Origin: Symbiodinium natans
Lineage: Eukaryota; Sar; Dinophyceae; Suessiales; Symbiodiniaceae
DNA length: 64,000 nt
Assembly: GCA_905221605.1 (NCBI GenBank)
Contig: CAJNDS010002737.1
Span: 62,001 to 126,000, forward strand
Direction of reading: 5' to 3'
Shown: positions 52,400 through 64,000 of the stretch, piece by piece
How positions within the stretch are numbered: the stretch's first letter is position 1
Layout of the letters: each line of letters begins with the position of its first letter
Program-made: the position numbers and the translations under genes
Notes under the pieces: model-generated
Told to the model about the DNA's origin: nothing
Database searches by the model: none
The model's input: the letters and a program-made list of their open reading frames with translations, nothing else

Positions 52400-54295
52400 A
52401 TCTGCAAGCTAAGCTGAGGCAGCGACGTACGTCAAAGTTTGTGGGTCCCAGTAGAGAATTGCAGCACCGGGATTTTGAGACAGCTCTCCGAACCTAGGCT
52501 GGCGTTGCGTATGCATGGTGCAAGCAAGCAAGAGTACTGTGTTTTTTCAAATCGCCCGAGCTCATGGACCCATGGCACCAAACATGCGCCAAAGCCTGTG
52601 AATGGGCATGAGTGTCCTCTGAGTGTCGGGCTTGCGGCTTGTTGCAGATGTAAAGAAGTGGATCGACAAATTATCGCCCTCTCGGTGCACACCTTGCCAG
52701 CATAACCAACGAGTAGCGCATCTCACAATTAGCATGTGTCTACTACTTGAGCACACGCCGATTTCCTGCAGCCGAGACTCCGAAGGGCTCGCGGACTTGG
52801 ATCATTCGAGAGGCGACGCCGCCTAGACACGCGTGATGGTCGCTCACTTTGGAGCCAATGACAAACTGTGCTTCTGTGCCAGCTTTCAAGCCGCCACTTT
52901 AGTGGCGAAGAGGACCGACTCGCTGCTGCGTGAAACAAAAGAAAGCGGACAGAATGGGATCCTTCGATCGACCGGCATTGGCAGACTTCCCATGCGCACT
53001 CACGCGACAAGGAAGCACAACTAGGCAACATGAGCCCACATGTTACTCAGTATTTCGAGACAAAGATGCACCACAGACACAGACATTTGTGCCCGGCCAG
53101 AACCACAGGCTCGTGCGGAAAGACATGGAAAGACTGCTGCCGGTGTGGCGGCACGGCATGTGGGACTTGTTTCGTTGTGACGACTGTGTGGCACAGGGGA
53201 ACAGTCACGTCTGAAAAGGGCTGGCGTAGTCGCATATGTGGTGGCCATGAAGATCGGGAACGAAGAGGCCAAAAAGGAGGAGGAAGGGCGAGGCTCCCAA
53301 GCTGCCCACTGCAATTTCCAGACCCCGGGGTGCACTGTTGCTAAGGCGCTGAGCTCTGAGCTCGGCCTCCTTGGGAGGGCCAGCTAAGCGAGTTCCAGTG
53401 GCGGTTTTTCACAACATCTGCACGTACCCGATTCTACTAGGCGAGCACACGGGTTGACGGGCATCTGGCTTCTGGTGATATAGCGCCGATTCCTACCGTC
53501 ATTCATGCTAGTCATTTCATTGCATGAGGTCGATCTGCGGCCAATGCCAATGCGATGCCATCTGCGTCATCACGAAGGCTGGCGAGTGCTCGTCAACTAC
53601 CATCACTCTGATGGTAAGAATGATTGAAACCGGCCGTCATCTCATCAGGAAGGTGGTCGTCTCTGTTGACCAGGTCAGAAATGCGACAAGGAAGACCTCT
53701 GCTAATGTGCATGACCAACGCGTGGTCAAAGTGGTGTACTCCTACGACGTGGTAGGTGAGAAACATATCTGAGATGGTGGTGACATCTGCAGTTGGCCTG
53801 CCTGAGAAGCTACTTCCTTGGACACTTGAGTGGTAAATCTAGACGGCATTTCTCGACTTGCCATCACGTTCGAGCACGGACCCCACAGAGGCACTGGCAA
53901 ACCAATTGCCGAAAGGGCCAACCCCTTTCTTCGGCTCTCATAGCCGGGGGGGATGAGACGCCGAAGGTTGCTGGTCAAATGCCGGTGTGGGCATCTGACG
54001 GCAAATTCTGTGCAGAAGTAGCTGACTATGCGAGGGTCTGACCGGCCCTTTTCTTGTGATGATTTCTCGCCAATGCCCGTATGTTCCTATCTTTGAGCGT
54101 AGTGGCACGCTAAGTGTCTTTCTAGTTGAAGCTGGGTTTCGTTTATTGCTCTATCCGCAAAGACAGGCGTGTCTCAGTCTTCCGCGTTGCCCGCGACAAC
54201 ATCGACAACGAGAAACACTAGCGGCCACTGACGTTTCGAGACCAAGCTGCATGCCTACGAAAGCACTTCCCCCTAATTCTAAACGCCTCCCCCCC
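52400..54295. other. Weak exon candidates only
   Basis: On the plus strand 53,212-53,325 reads LKRAGVVAYVVAMKIGNEEA then KKEEEGRGSQAAHCNF, which is protein-like. Other frames (53,524-53,772; 53,030-53,344) are uncertain. No domain is recognised on either strand. Confidence 0.25.
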
Positions 54296-54479
54296 TCCCT
54301 TGTAGAAAAAAACCCGAATCCCTGAAGGGGTTTTAGTCTTAGGGGGGGTTCTTATCGTTTGTCCGAACAAACAGCCCGTCCTTCGACCCTACATAAACCC
54401 TACAGGGTTTCGGGCTTTCAGAGTCAGGGTTTAGGGGCAACTGAGCGCGTGGCAAAACCTAGTGGCCACGGCTGGGACG

Positions 54480-54610
54480 TTCATTGAGGGTATCGCTTTT
54501 GGGATCAGGCATCGCTTCCCCAATAGAGCAAGGTAATCAACTCAAGTTAGGAGGATAGAACTGACTCTTATGTGGGGGTATCGCTTTTGGGGTAAGGTGT
54601 CGCTTTCACG
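54480..54610. repeat. GGTATCGCTTTT repeat, three units
   Basis: GGGTATCGCTTTTGGG occurs near 54,487 and 54,576, and GGTGTCGCTTTC near 54,597. It is related to the units at 48,366-48,545. Homopolymer C-runs and short TTTAGGG-like words lie close by. Confidence 0.6.
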
Positions 54611-54619
54611 GCAAATTTG

Positions 54620-56900
54620 CCAATGTCCTGCCCAAGGCTACCTAGAGAGGCGCGGGATTTAGACAGTCGCTCAACTGAAGAGTTCAGGCTTCAGGTTTCT
54701 GCTTCAGGGTTCCGACACCCCCCCCCCCCTTAACCCCCGCCTAATTCGGTAGAGACTTGAATACAGGGCGGCTACGGGATCGTTTAATATAGGGGTACTA
54801 TTGTGAGGGGCCGACGAGCCCACGAGCACCAAGCAACTTGTCTACTCACGTGTCACATGCGGACTGATTGGCACACAGCACACGTGTTCAGTGTAGGCAT
54901 GTGTAGGCTTGGAGCTGCAAGAACATCACAGAAGCTGGGCCTGACTGAATCGTTGAGAGCACGCCGCATTGCTGCGGAGTCGCTTTGGCCAGTCTGAGAG
55001 CTTCCTTCGTGTGCTGAGGTGAGGGACTTTGTGGCTCAAGAGCCAAGTTAAGAGGTCTATACACGGACGACAAATACCCATAGAAACAGACGATGCCCAA
55101 GAACAACCCGTCATCCACAGCTAACGCCAACCGGGCCGGCAGCAGAAGACGAGCTCAACTTCATACCCAGCTTGTCCCAAAGACTACAGTGTGACTACAG
55201 TCTTGCGAGGACCCTCTAAGAACGCATTCACAAAAAGTACACATACGTCCGTACGAAGATGCGGGCGCACGCCGGTGACCTTTGTCAGAGGAAAACCTCA
55301 TGCTGAGTCCTCCAGAACGGCCGAGGAAGATGAAAGGTCCACGTGCTGAGGCCGAAATCCTAGCCTGTGTCAAAAGGAGCGGCGTCTGCACCAAAGGAAC
55401 ACATCGAAACCATTTTAGGCAGCGTTTATCCATGATCTCATAAGTAAAAAAGTATATATATATATATATGTATATTGGACTTCTTACATGTACGTATGTA
55501 TATGTACAGACGTGTGCAGATTCAAGGTTAACCTGCAGTCACTGGTAGCAGTACAAGGTGCACAACCGCAATCTACCCATTACCGCTGAGAGCAGGCAGA
55601 CACTTTTGCACATACATCTGCGGTTGTGCTGCCACGGAGCATGCTTTTGACCTTCGCCTAGGCTGCAACCCCCCCAGCGCTGACAACCAAACGATCTTGT
55701 CAGATGACACACACAGCTTCTCGGTGACTTCTGTGTTCTCAGCAGCGTAGCAACTTAGCAACTTGACCTTTTGGTGACCTTTGGGCCATCTGCTTGCGAA
55801 GTCGGAGAGGCTTCTAGATCTGAGATGTGGAGTATTGCTGAAGCAAAGCACATGCCGCAAGTCTAGGCGACTGCTGGTTCTTAACACGGCCCCGTTCACT
55901 TGCATGCTGCTTTACCTGCCAGGTGAGCGACACAAGGGTGCATCTTGCTGGGCCAGGCCGCTCAAACAAGACTTTGTAAGAACTACTCGGCAACCCGTCA
56001 ATGGATCCATGTGCCGTTCCCTCACCTTTCCTTTGCTGAAGACTATGGGGTTCGCCTACTTTTGCAATTGAAGGCCCCTGCGTTTGCATTGCTATTCATC
56101 CGGATCACTAGCAGAGTTGGCGAGGCAATTCAAGAAGGGTTTGGGTTCTGGCGCAGACCTTGAATAGTCAATAGTCGAAAGATTTCTACAGCCGGATCCT
56201 AATGGGGTGGCTTTTGGTACTACCGAAAGGCGGTAATCTAATGTGACTCACAGTCACATAAGCAGCCACCATCGTGTCCTTCTCTGTCCCAAGGTAGGCA
56301 CCAGCTCCTGCAGAAGCTGCTGCGACGACCACATAACGGCTGAGCCTTGGTGCTGCTCATTGCTTGGCGTGCGACTGACAGTCCCATCGTGCCAACACAT
56401 TACTGAGGTCTGTGACTTTCTACTGATCTCTCATTCCAGGTGACCGCCGTGAATGCCGTTTGCTGGGCAATTGCTGAGCAACTGCTTTTGCCAATTGCAG
56501 GCAAGTGTCGCCATGATGCTAACTTGGCCGCATCCCCGAAGGCAAGCTTCCAGCGCTGTGTGTCACGGTCGTTGCCAACGCTAACATCGCTAACATGAGT
56601 AGCTGCTCATGATGATAGTCGTGCGCCCCTCAGGTTTGGACTTGTCTTGTTTGCGGCCATCATTCTGGTTCGTTTGTCGTGCGACTCGCGACGGCGAGAT
56701 GTCCATTGTCGGCCAGTCACTTGCGTGGAAACCCCATCCTTCTTTGCAAGTGCAACCTCCAGCGTGCAAGCCTGTTTTCAGCGACAGCAGCTGAAGCTAC
56801 ATGCACAGTGACGATCTTTGCGCCCGAAGTTTCCATGAGCAAACGCTATCATGAGCACGGGTTCATGTGCGATCACTCGGCTTTGGTCGGATCTATTGGC
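54620..56900. other. No firm gene; (TA)n run at 55,452-55,475
   Basis: A minus frame at 55,905-55,650 (LDLRHVLCFSNTPHLRSRSL, SDFASRWPKGHQKVKLLS) is the only moderately protein-like stretch and could be an exon. The rest shows short frames only. Confidence 0.3.
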
Positions 56901-56979
56901 CATCGTCTTTCCTCAGAGCAAGTATCTGCAACTTTGCTGAGTTGCAGACGTTGTTCTCAGAAACTTGCAAGTCTACAAA

Positions 56980-58900
56980 CAAATTGCAGTTGCAGTCGCA
57001 AAGCTAGTTCATACGCACCAAGCACCACTGCGAGATACTGCGAGAAAAGACAGGGATTTCGCAATGCCTCACAGTTTCGGCAAAAGTCACCAGGCGCTTG
57101 ACCATTTGAACATACTTCCGGGTTGTCTCATCCTGAGTTGGCAAAAGACACCTCCTCCATTGGAACATTGACCTCTTTTGTCTGGGGCGCTTGCGTCCAG
57201 AACATGTGCCTGCGCGCCCTCCCCAATCTTGTGGCGATTTGCTCGATCGTGAAATGTCACAAAGGTGACCTTGTACCAGCGCGAAGCAGAGCTTCTTTGA
57301 AGAGCCGAGTTCGTTCCGACAAGACTCCTTCAGATTTAATTACATCCGAAAGCAATGATTAAGGAAGAATACACCACTTCTGCTGGGGACAGCACGCCCA
57401 TGGGCCATGGATGGTTGCCGATGGCTAACCGCATGTATGCCTCTAAACAGGAGCATGGAGGTCACCAACTCCGCATGGATTGACTCAGTTGCTTCGACTA
57501 TTTCTTGCAAAATGGGACTTGTCAAGGCCAAGAGAGCGAAGCGAGGGCGCTGTTGTCATATCAGCTGTTAGTCGGAAAGTATTTGGCGTTCACGACGGGG
57601 CTGTCAAAAGACACGTGCTCAGGTGTTCTCCCAACCTCCTTGGCAGCCCGGTAGCTTCGATTGCCACCTGGGGGCAGCTTGCTTCACTCGAAACCCGGTC
57701 TGTGGAAATCAGCTGCACCAGACTTTGTGGGGGTGTTCGCCGTCTCTCGGCATTTGAAAAGGATGATGTGATGTAGATTCTGCAACAAGTCTCGGGCAAT
57801 GTTCGGCAATCTCTGCCAATGAGAACGTAACGCCAGCATCGACTTCGCCATCCTGGGCCAAACTTGCAGCTTGCACAATGCGACAGCACAATTAGACAAT
57901 GGGCATGCAGCGTGACCGAAGTAGCAAGGACTCATATAACTCCGCAGATTGCTTCCACCACGTCACATGTGCATCGCCAAACCGATTCATGCCTCGCTAG
58001 ACTTTGTGTCAAGGACGTGTCTGAGATCTCCGCTCGCAAGGCTCGTCGCAGGGGCTTCAAATACTGCTTCCTCAGCGTATCAGAACGGATAACATCCACT
58101 CTGTTCTCATCATCTTCGTCACTTCCTTGCGTAACTACTTCGATTTGCCATCCGCTGCAGGGTGCAGTGGGTGCATCACAACGCCCCTTGTCTGCCAGTG
58201 TCAGGCTTCTGGCTAAGGCTGGGGCGATTGCCGATACTGAGCCTTGCATCAAAGAGCACAAAGTTTTGCTGATGTTGTTTGTGCGCCGAGTAAGGCCGTT
58301 CGCGCAGCTTTACCATTGGCGTGGCCTCCCTTACATTGCAAGCGCTGGTCAAGGCTAAGCTTTCATTCCGGCTTTCGGCCTTCTCGCTTTTGAACGGCTG
58401 CTGCTTCTCCTGTTGCAAGGCGACACTGCTGCGCTGTGGATGCGATGCATTCGCCTATACACAGCAAGCTTCAGATGTTCAACTTACCGGACAACGTTAA
58501 CTTCTTCTTGCTCCAAAAGAATTCGTTGCTGCAGCAAAACCCCCGCAAAGGCCCATCGCGGGGCCTGTGCCCGGCTTGAGCATCTACGGCGGTCAGGGAT
58601 GGAATCGAGCGCTTGCTTTCGCAGTCTAACAAGCACGGGAAAGCCCGCTGATGTGTCGCTCTGGACACATTCTAGAAAAATGCAACTAGTTACTTCAGGC
58701 ACTTGGCCTCTACTCGAATTCTCGAATTACCTTTGGTCTGTGCTGCTGCCATTTGCAGTCAGAAACCAGAAGGCATGATTAACGAACAGCTCCAAGCCAT
58801 CAAGATTGATAGAAGTTCGACTTGCCAGGAAGAAGTGCGGCTGCGGGCAGAAGAAGTAGGACTTCCAATCCTGGCGCGGATTGACGGATCAAAATGGCAA
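56980..58900 (-). CDS. Probable multi-exon host gene, unknown product
   Basis: Protein-like stretches on the minus strand: CVQSDTSAGFPVLVRLRKQA (58,670-58,600); WQIEVVTQGSDEDDENRVDV and LRKQYLKPLRRALRAEISD (58,160-57,990); VWPRMAKSMLALRSHWQRL, or alternatively DGEVDAGVTFSLAEIAEHCP, in two frames (57,870-57,780); KVTFVTFHDRANRHKIGEGA with QAHVLDASAPDKR (57,290-57,190); and DETTRKYVQMVKRLVTFAET with CEIPVFSRSISQW (57,135-57,020). Spacing of 100-500 bp fits introns. They may belong to one gene or two. No family recognised. Confidence 0.35.
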
Positions 58901-59318
58901 TGACATCAACGTGCACTTGCTGCAGCTTCTCACACGCATGCTTTTGCACTCAAGCTGAGGTCGGAGCATGACTGCTTTCTCAAATGTCGTGCTTGGGTCC
59001 TGTCCACACACCGTCACACCGTCACACCGTGAAGTCGGGATAGCAGTTGCCGCCCCACGTGCCCCCCAGGAGTAGCAACATGTAGCAACCATCATGTCAA
59101 GTGAGCATCTAATGACAGGCCATGGTGTCCCCATGCCTCCCACGTCCACGTCGTGGGAGGATGGCTCCCCTCGCTTGTGGGGTTGCTCTCCTGGGTGCCT
59201 GCAGGAAAAAGCGGGGGATTCCGCGTGTGAATTCGAGTCGTGCTTCAAAGGGGAAGGTCGCGGGAATACTCTAGACATCCTGGTGATTGTCAAGCGAAAG
59301 CTTTGGAGCTTCGGGCGG

Positions 59319-59516
59319 CTAGCATTTGAGGCAGCAACCCTCGTTGCGCTCACGCCCTACATGGGAACATGCCCTGGCACCCGCAATCCCACACAGCATC
59401 TTTGCGACATCCAGTTCTTGCTCAGTGCACTGAGTGCACACATGTCCTTCACTGAATGCAGTTGTGACAGGCGGGGCTCTGCAGACTTCACACATGTAGT
59501 CAATCAAGATGACCAT
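59319..59516 (-). CDS. Probable exon with two Cys pairs (zinc-finger-like)
   Basis: The 65-codon frame reads IDYMCEVCRAPP, then HVCTQCTEQELDVAKMLCG. CxxC and CxxC 15 residues apart resemble half of a RING/FYVE-like or zinc-ribbon fold. Downstream ligands would have to come from another exon. Confidence 0.3.
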   Translation of the reverse strand: MVILIDYMCEVCRAPPVTTAFSEGHVCTQCTEQELDVAKMLCGIAGARACSHVGRERNEGCCLKC

Positions 59517-59519
59517 GCC

Positions 59520-61135
59520 TGCTGACTCCCCACTGCTGCTGTCCGTCCTAGCGTGGCATAAAGGCTGGATTCAGGGCGAGCCTGCGAATTGTGTGGTGCC
59601 GTGCGCATGTGTGAATACTTGTGCAAAAAATGGCAAGCTGAGGCTGCGGTGTCCTGGTTGAGCAAGATGCATGAGCATTGGGGTCCTGAGCTGCGGCTGC
59701 TTTTGATTGCCTTTTCTTAGCCCTCAGGTAAACTCTGATCTACCAGGTATCATACGGAGGTTAGCATACATGCATGGCCTCGTCTGGCTGCCAAGTATCC
59801 CTGCTGCAGGGTATGCAGACGTCGGGCAGCTGTGCGCCAACTGCAGCTGACCAGGTCCCGGCGGGACAAGGCCTTTGGTGCTTCGACAAAACGAAGCCAC
59901 AAGGCGTCTAGGGCGATGCCTTGAGCATAGCTCAAAGTATCCGCTCTGTTTCTGGCTCAATCAATTCCGCACTATTTTGTCTACTCAACCGTTCAACCAC
60001 TCCCACTGCATTTTCCACTCGCACCACGGCTAGGGTAACGGTAGTGGACGAGGGCAGATCTGCGGTTCGCATCTTGTTTGACCCAAGCTTGAGCAATTTC
60101 GTTTCCATCTGGCTTGAAAGCTCTCATTTTCAGACTACGCGCTGACTATGCTGCCCTGTTGTATCTAGTTCACATCTAGTTCACAAAGGTGACATGCTGC
60201 CTGATCTCGTGCATCGGAAAGACTGTGCAATCTCGAACAGCGGGAAACCGGGAAACCATTTGCAAGAAGGCTGCGTGCAGGCATCGCCGCTTGTCAGCCC
60301 TGCCTGCCACAAGTCACTGCAAGGTCGCTCTCATGTGAGGGAAGTCTTCAGAAGCTCAAGAGCCTGGGAGCTATAGCGTCCAGCGGCGCATTGTCTGCAA
60401 GCCTCGGCTTCCACTACCGAAGCTTACCGAAGCTTCGGTTCATCTGCAAACTTTGAGGTCGCAGCATCATTGCGATTTTGTTCATTACTGCGCCCTGTGT
60501 GCAGAGCATTGTACTCGACGCGCCCTTCATGACAAAGTCATGGGGCTGGCAGTGAAACTTTCGGCTTGGATGAGTGCCAACTGCTGTGACAGCAAGCCTG
60601 ATCTGCTCTATAAGCTCAATCTATATTTCTGCGCAAGTTCGTGCCTGCTTTGCAGGCTGACAAGCGTCAAGCGGCAAAGCCAGAAGTTGAACCCCAGATG
60701 TCCCGAAAGTTTCCTGAACTTTGCATTTAAGCTCTGCTCTACAAATCCTGTAACATCACCGACATGCAAGTGTATCTCTAGTACTTCTCGCGCCGCACGT
60801 AGTCTTTGTAGTTGTCCAGCGCTGTCATGTTGAAGTGCTGCCTTACCAAGGATTCCAGGGCTTGCCTCGGCGGAGAGCTACACTTTCGAGGCTGAGGCCA
60901 CAACCCCCGCAAGAAAAGGCCGAGTAAAACACAAGACCCCAACAGAACGATTCAAGGCGAGAAGCTTGTCATGTTTTTAAACAGCTAGCACTTGTGTAGG
61001 TTGATGTGCCCCTGCCCGGCTAAACCGCGGCTAAACTTCAGACAGGATGCTGACGCATGAACACATCCTGAGAGACTGAGGGAGTCCAGAGGTGTGCAGA
61101 ATTAAGCCAACTCAGTCTCACATTCTGGGACTTTG
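59520..61135. other. No gene seen
   Basis: Short overlapping frames on both strands without motifs. The 126-codon plus frame at 60,453-60,833 is Cys/Ser-rich and not convincingly protein-like. Confidence 0.4.
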
Positions 61136-61138
61136 CAC

Positions 61139-61832
61139 TTAGGCGTCCTTGATGCCATAAGCGAGCGTGGTCATGTCCGAGTCGACATCGCTTGTTCTTG
61201 CCCAGTTCCCGCCCGTCATCTCTACGCGAAGACGGTGTCCAACCTTGTTGAACCTGAACCAACGACTAGCACACTGCCACGTACTGCCAATCCTAATCAG
61301 TGGGCAGGGCCACTGTTGCGTCTGCAAACGCTCAAAGAGTTTCGAGCTCGGGAACCGTGAACGCGCCATGCAAGTTTGGAAAACGAATCGGTTCTGGACG
61401 ACGGCCACCTTGGTTCGGCCAGCTCCGCACAGCATTGCAAGAGCTTGGCGTGTAAATTCGTTTTGACACACATTTTTTACACTCCAAGCCGCAAATTCAC
61501 TCATGTCCGATAGGTCAACGGTAATCATCCTCTCAGCCGGATTGACAGCCAGGTCTGGAAGAGCAAGTGCCAGATTGCTCAGAAGATCAACGAGGACCTG
61601 GCAGCTAGACTTTTGGCCGACGAGTGGTGCTGCGAAGCCGTGAGTGTCTGCGCAGCTGCATTGAGCCACTCCGGCAAGCGCTAACCAAACGCACCTCCAA
61701 CATCAAGGTTAGGCCGATGATCGGGTTGACTTGTGCATGGTTGACCTGCAGAACACAAGGAAGGTCAATCGGCTGACGCGACACAATGCTGCTGAAGGAC
61801 TGTACCACCGCCCTGAAGGGAAGTGAACGCAT
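61139..61832 (-). CDS. Probable terminal exons of a host gene, unknown product
   Basis: SSIVSRQPIDLPCVLQVNHA and QVNPIIGLTLMLEV (61,790-61,690) are followed in another frame by QVLVDLLSNLALALPDLAVN and PAERMITVDLSDMSEFAAWS (61,600-61,475), AMLCGAGRTKVAVVQNRFVF (61,440-61,380) and a last part MTGGNWARTSDVDSDMTTLA ending at a stop at 61,139. The 176-codon frame is one of the longer uninterrupted ones in this half. No domain recognised. Confidence 0.4.
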
Positions 61833-61839
61833 CGAGTGG

Positions 61840-63190
61840 TACTTACTGTAACCAAGAATGGCGCATCCTTGCTAGCAGCTGCTTACTGGTACCGTACCAT
61901 CTAGCATCTGGTACCTGCGAGACCTTGAGGCCGCAGCAACTTTCGACATCCGAAGTTGCGAAGGCTGTAAACAATCTAACACCACCGCTTGTTCCTGGTA
62001 TCTAGCCTAAATGCACAGAACGACCTATCGTGAAGCGAGCCGCGCAAGCTGGGAGGAACTCAAAGATGAACGCTCGGTCTGTGATGCCGTCTGCCAGGAA
62101 GTGCTCCGTCAGGATGTTCCTTTCGCGGTAACCTGAAGTGGACATGGTATATTACGGTATGGCATGGTGCATGAAACCGGTGTGGGAGGTGGCGGCCAGT
62201 TGTGACCAGGGAGCCCAGGGCATCCCAGCTGCTTCGGAGACTGACATAACCCATTTCGTCGGTGATACGAGCTAGGCAGGCGATGCGGACAAGCACCAAG
62301 TCCTCCCACGTGCACTAAAGCAGAACCGCTGGCAGTGCATGGCAGTGCTAGATTGCCATACGCCCTGGTATGGATAGAGCGTGCTCTCACCACAAGCGGG
62401 TTATGGATCTGAAGGCTTGTAATGCTTGTGGTGTGCTTTGCCAGGGGGATCCACAAGCTTCATGAGGGGCCACGCCCTAAGCATTGTTGGTTGTGCTGTG
62501 GAAAATGGTCCAAGCCCCGCCAAGATCGATGTTTTGCTTCAGTTCGTCCTCGGCCGAGTCCTTTGGCAAGCCAAGAGCTTGTGCCCGTGCCTGTGAGCAG
62601 CAGTATTTGCCGGAGGGTCCATCAGTGGAACTACGTCGGGACGTCTTGGAGCAGTGAACTGCTGACTACACTTCGTTTTCAGCACGCTTGGGGCTTGTCC
62701 TGGTGACTGAAAGGTTTGAGGGTGTAGACCCTGAGCCCAAACACAAACCTTTGAACACCTTTCAGCTGCCCGACTCGGCCCCTGAAGCAGCTTCAATCGA
62801 GGCGCAGTCAGAAATCCCCAGTAGATACCTCTCGGAGTTCCATTGAGCAGTTGCTGCAGCATGCGAATTCCAGAAATGACTCCTCAGCTCAAGCAATGCA
62901 AAACCAAGCTGGAGAAACGACTGCAGCCACACCATGAAGCTGTGGAAGTCCACGCCAGGGCTCCTTCTGCGTTCTTACTGTCGAGGAACCTGGGCAAAAT
63001 TGGTGTCGTCGCTTGCTGAAACGATTCTGAATTCATGTCTGCACCCCGATGGCCTGAATGAAAAGGCTATGCACAGATACTGCTGCCTGTTGCACACTTG
63101 TGACCTTTGCCATTTCATGTGCTTTCAAGGTCGAAATGCTTAGCAAGCGTTTGGTTTAGTATTGCGCCTTCACGTTTACGTTCAGAGCTC
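61840..63190. other. Weak candidates only
   Basis: A minus frame at 62,953-62,780 (DFHSFMVWLQSFLQLGFALL) may be an exon; nothing else stands out. Plus-strand frames at 62,422-62,706 and 62,934-63,143 are not protein-like. Confidence 0.25.
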
Positions 63191-63469
63191 TTAGGAAGTC
63201 CTGTGTTCCGAAATGTTCCGAAGGGGTTGCTTCGTAGGCTTTTCCATTGCCCGGGCCGTGAGCAGGGGCAAATCGGGATTTTGCTGGCGGGTGGCCTGGA
63301 GCCCCTTCCACCCGCCAGGCCACTCATAAAGCCCAGGAGGAAAAGGATGTAGAAGTGGAACACCTTTCCGAGGAAAGATGGTTGGCCCCCGCGCTACGTC
63401 ACACTGCATGCAATCAAAATGGCACCAAGTGATCACAGCCGTCCCCCAAAGCCAGCTTTGTTCACCAAG

Positions 63470-63920
63470 ACGCGTCATTACCATCGTCCTCGAGCTCTTC
63501 AATGACTTTTTGCAGGATCAGGACACTGCCAGGAACGTTTTCGCCCTGTAGCATCCTGCAGAGAGTTGTGCAGAAGGCACCTCCCACCCAAGCAATTCAA
63601 AGCAAAGAGACACGCAGGAATTCACCGGGAAGCCGGTTCAACAAAGCTCAGATAAGTGTCTGTGCCAAGTTGAACTTCTCGTGAACTTCCAGCGTTTGTT
63701 GCACAAACAAGGTCGCCCGTTCGCTGAGAAACCGAACGGAAGGCACAACGTGCTCCTCACCTCGAGCACGCTGGATTTTTTTCACCCCCCCACGAAGCTT
63801 TAAGTGGTGCGGTGCCGACATGTTCCAACCAAAGCGGAAAGCTCCTAGTTCCTGCTCAGTCCAAGGTAAGGCCCCAACTGCCAATGAGGTATAAGATGGC
63901 CCTTTCAGGCCGGCGAGCAT
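63470..63920 (-). CDS. Probable exon pair of a host gene, unknown product
   Basis: Exon at 63,920-63,648: GALPWTEQELGAFRFGWN, then HVVPSVRFLSERATLFVQQT and LEVHEKFNLAQ. Exon at about 63,555-63,480: MLQGENVPGSVLILQKVIEE followed by LEDDGNDAS. The latter ends acidic. Both read as soluble helical protein. The gene probably continues past the right edge or towards lower coordinates. Confidence 0.4.
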
Positions 63921-64000
63921 TTTTGGGGACCTCCAAAGGTTCTTTCAACAACAAGTTGACAAGCCATCTGCACGTGGGCATCGAAGACTTGCAGATGAGA

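Noticed and set aside
54296..54760. Telomere-type repeat
   Set aside because: Only isolated TTTAGGG-like words, no tandem run.

Overview
The window looks like nuclear DNA of a dinoflagellate, most plausibly of the Symbiodiniaceae type. Four things suggest this: heavy retrotransposon load, relics resembling the 3' end of the dinoflagellate spliced leader at two LINE 5' ends, short spliced exons including a GA-AG intron, and two axonemal (flagellar) genes. No bacterial operons, rRNA or tRNA genes, or CRISPR arrays were seen. A 100-N gap at 26,932-27,031 means the two sides need not be truly adjacent.

Left third (1-16,760, all minus strand) is a head-to-tail chain of LINE-type elements. LINE-A (1-6,911, off the left edge) has an intact ORF1 and a broken pol: AP endonuclease, reverse transcriptase, RNase H and a C-terminal Cys-pair domain. 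Upstream of it lie two related LINE 3' ends (6,911-11,381), one joined to a 5'-UTR-like piece as in an internally deleted derivative. LINE-B (11,382-16,760) has lost its 5' part but keeps a 961-codon RT/RNase H/Cys-domain frame. Its pol stop overlaps the ATG of a third ORF (TGATG). That ORF's C-terminal half carries residues in the order expected of a protein kinase fold. This pol-coupled kinase-like ORF is the most unusual thing in the window.

16,800-26,170 (minus) is a dead Ty1/copia-type element: gag, zinc knuckle, protease, integrase C-terminal tail, RT, RNase H and a downstream extension resembling a Rossmann/methyltransferase domain. The integrase core is absent and a 51-bp x 19 minisatellite occupies its place. 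Gag is split by about 1.9 kb of G-rich/C-rich arrays in inverted orientation. No LTRs were found.

27,032-64,000 is lower in transposons and looks like spliced host genes, mostly minus strand, mixed with simple repeats. Two are recognisable: an outer-dynein-arm docking coiled-coil protein (42,446-44,262) and a CFAP100-like protein (45,034-46,900). Others are unrecognised exon clusters with protein-like frames, including an RS/Lys-rich nuclear-type protein. A 1.77-kb inverted-repeat structure with palindromic units (30,528-32,295) and an AT-rich island reading like a mitochondrial gene with TGA as Trp (51,617-51,900) also stand out. Exon limits here are estimates by eye.
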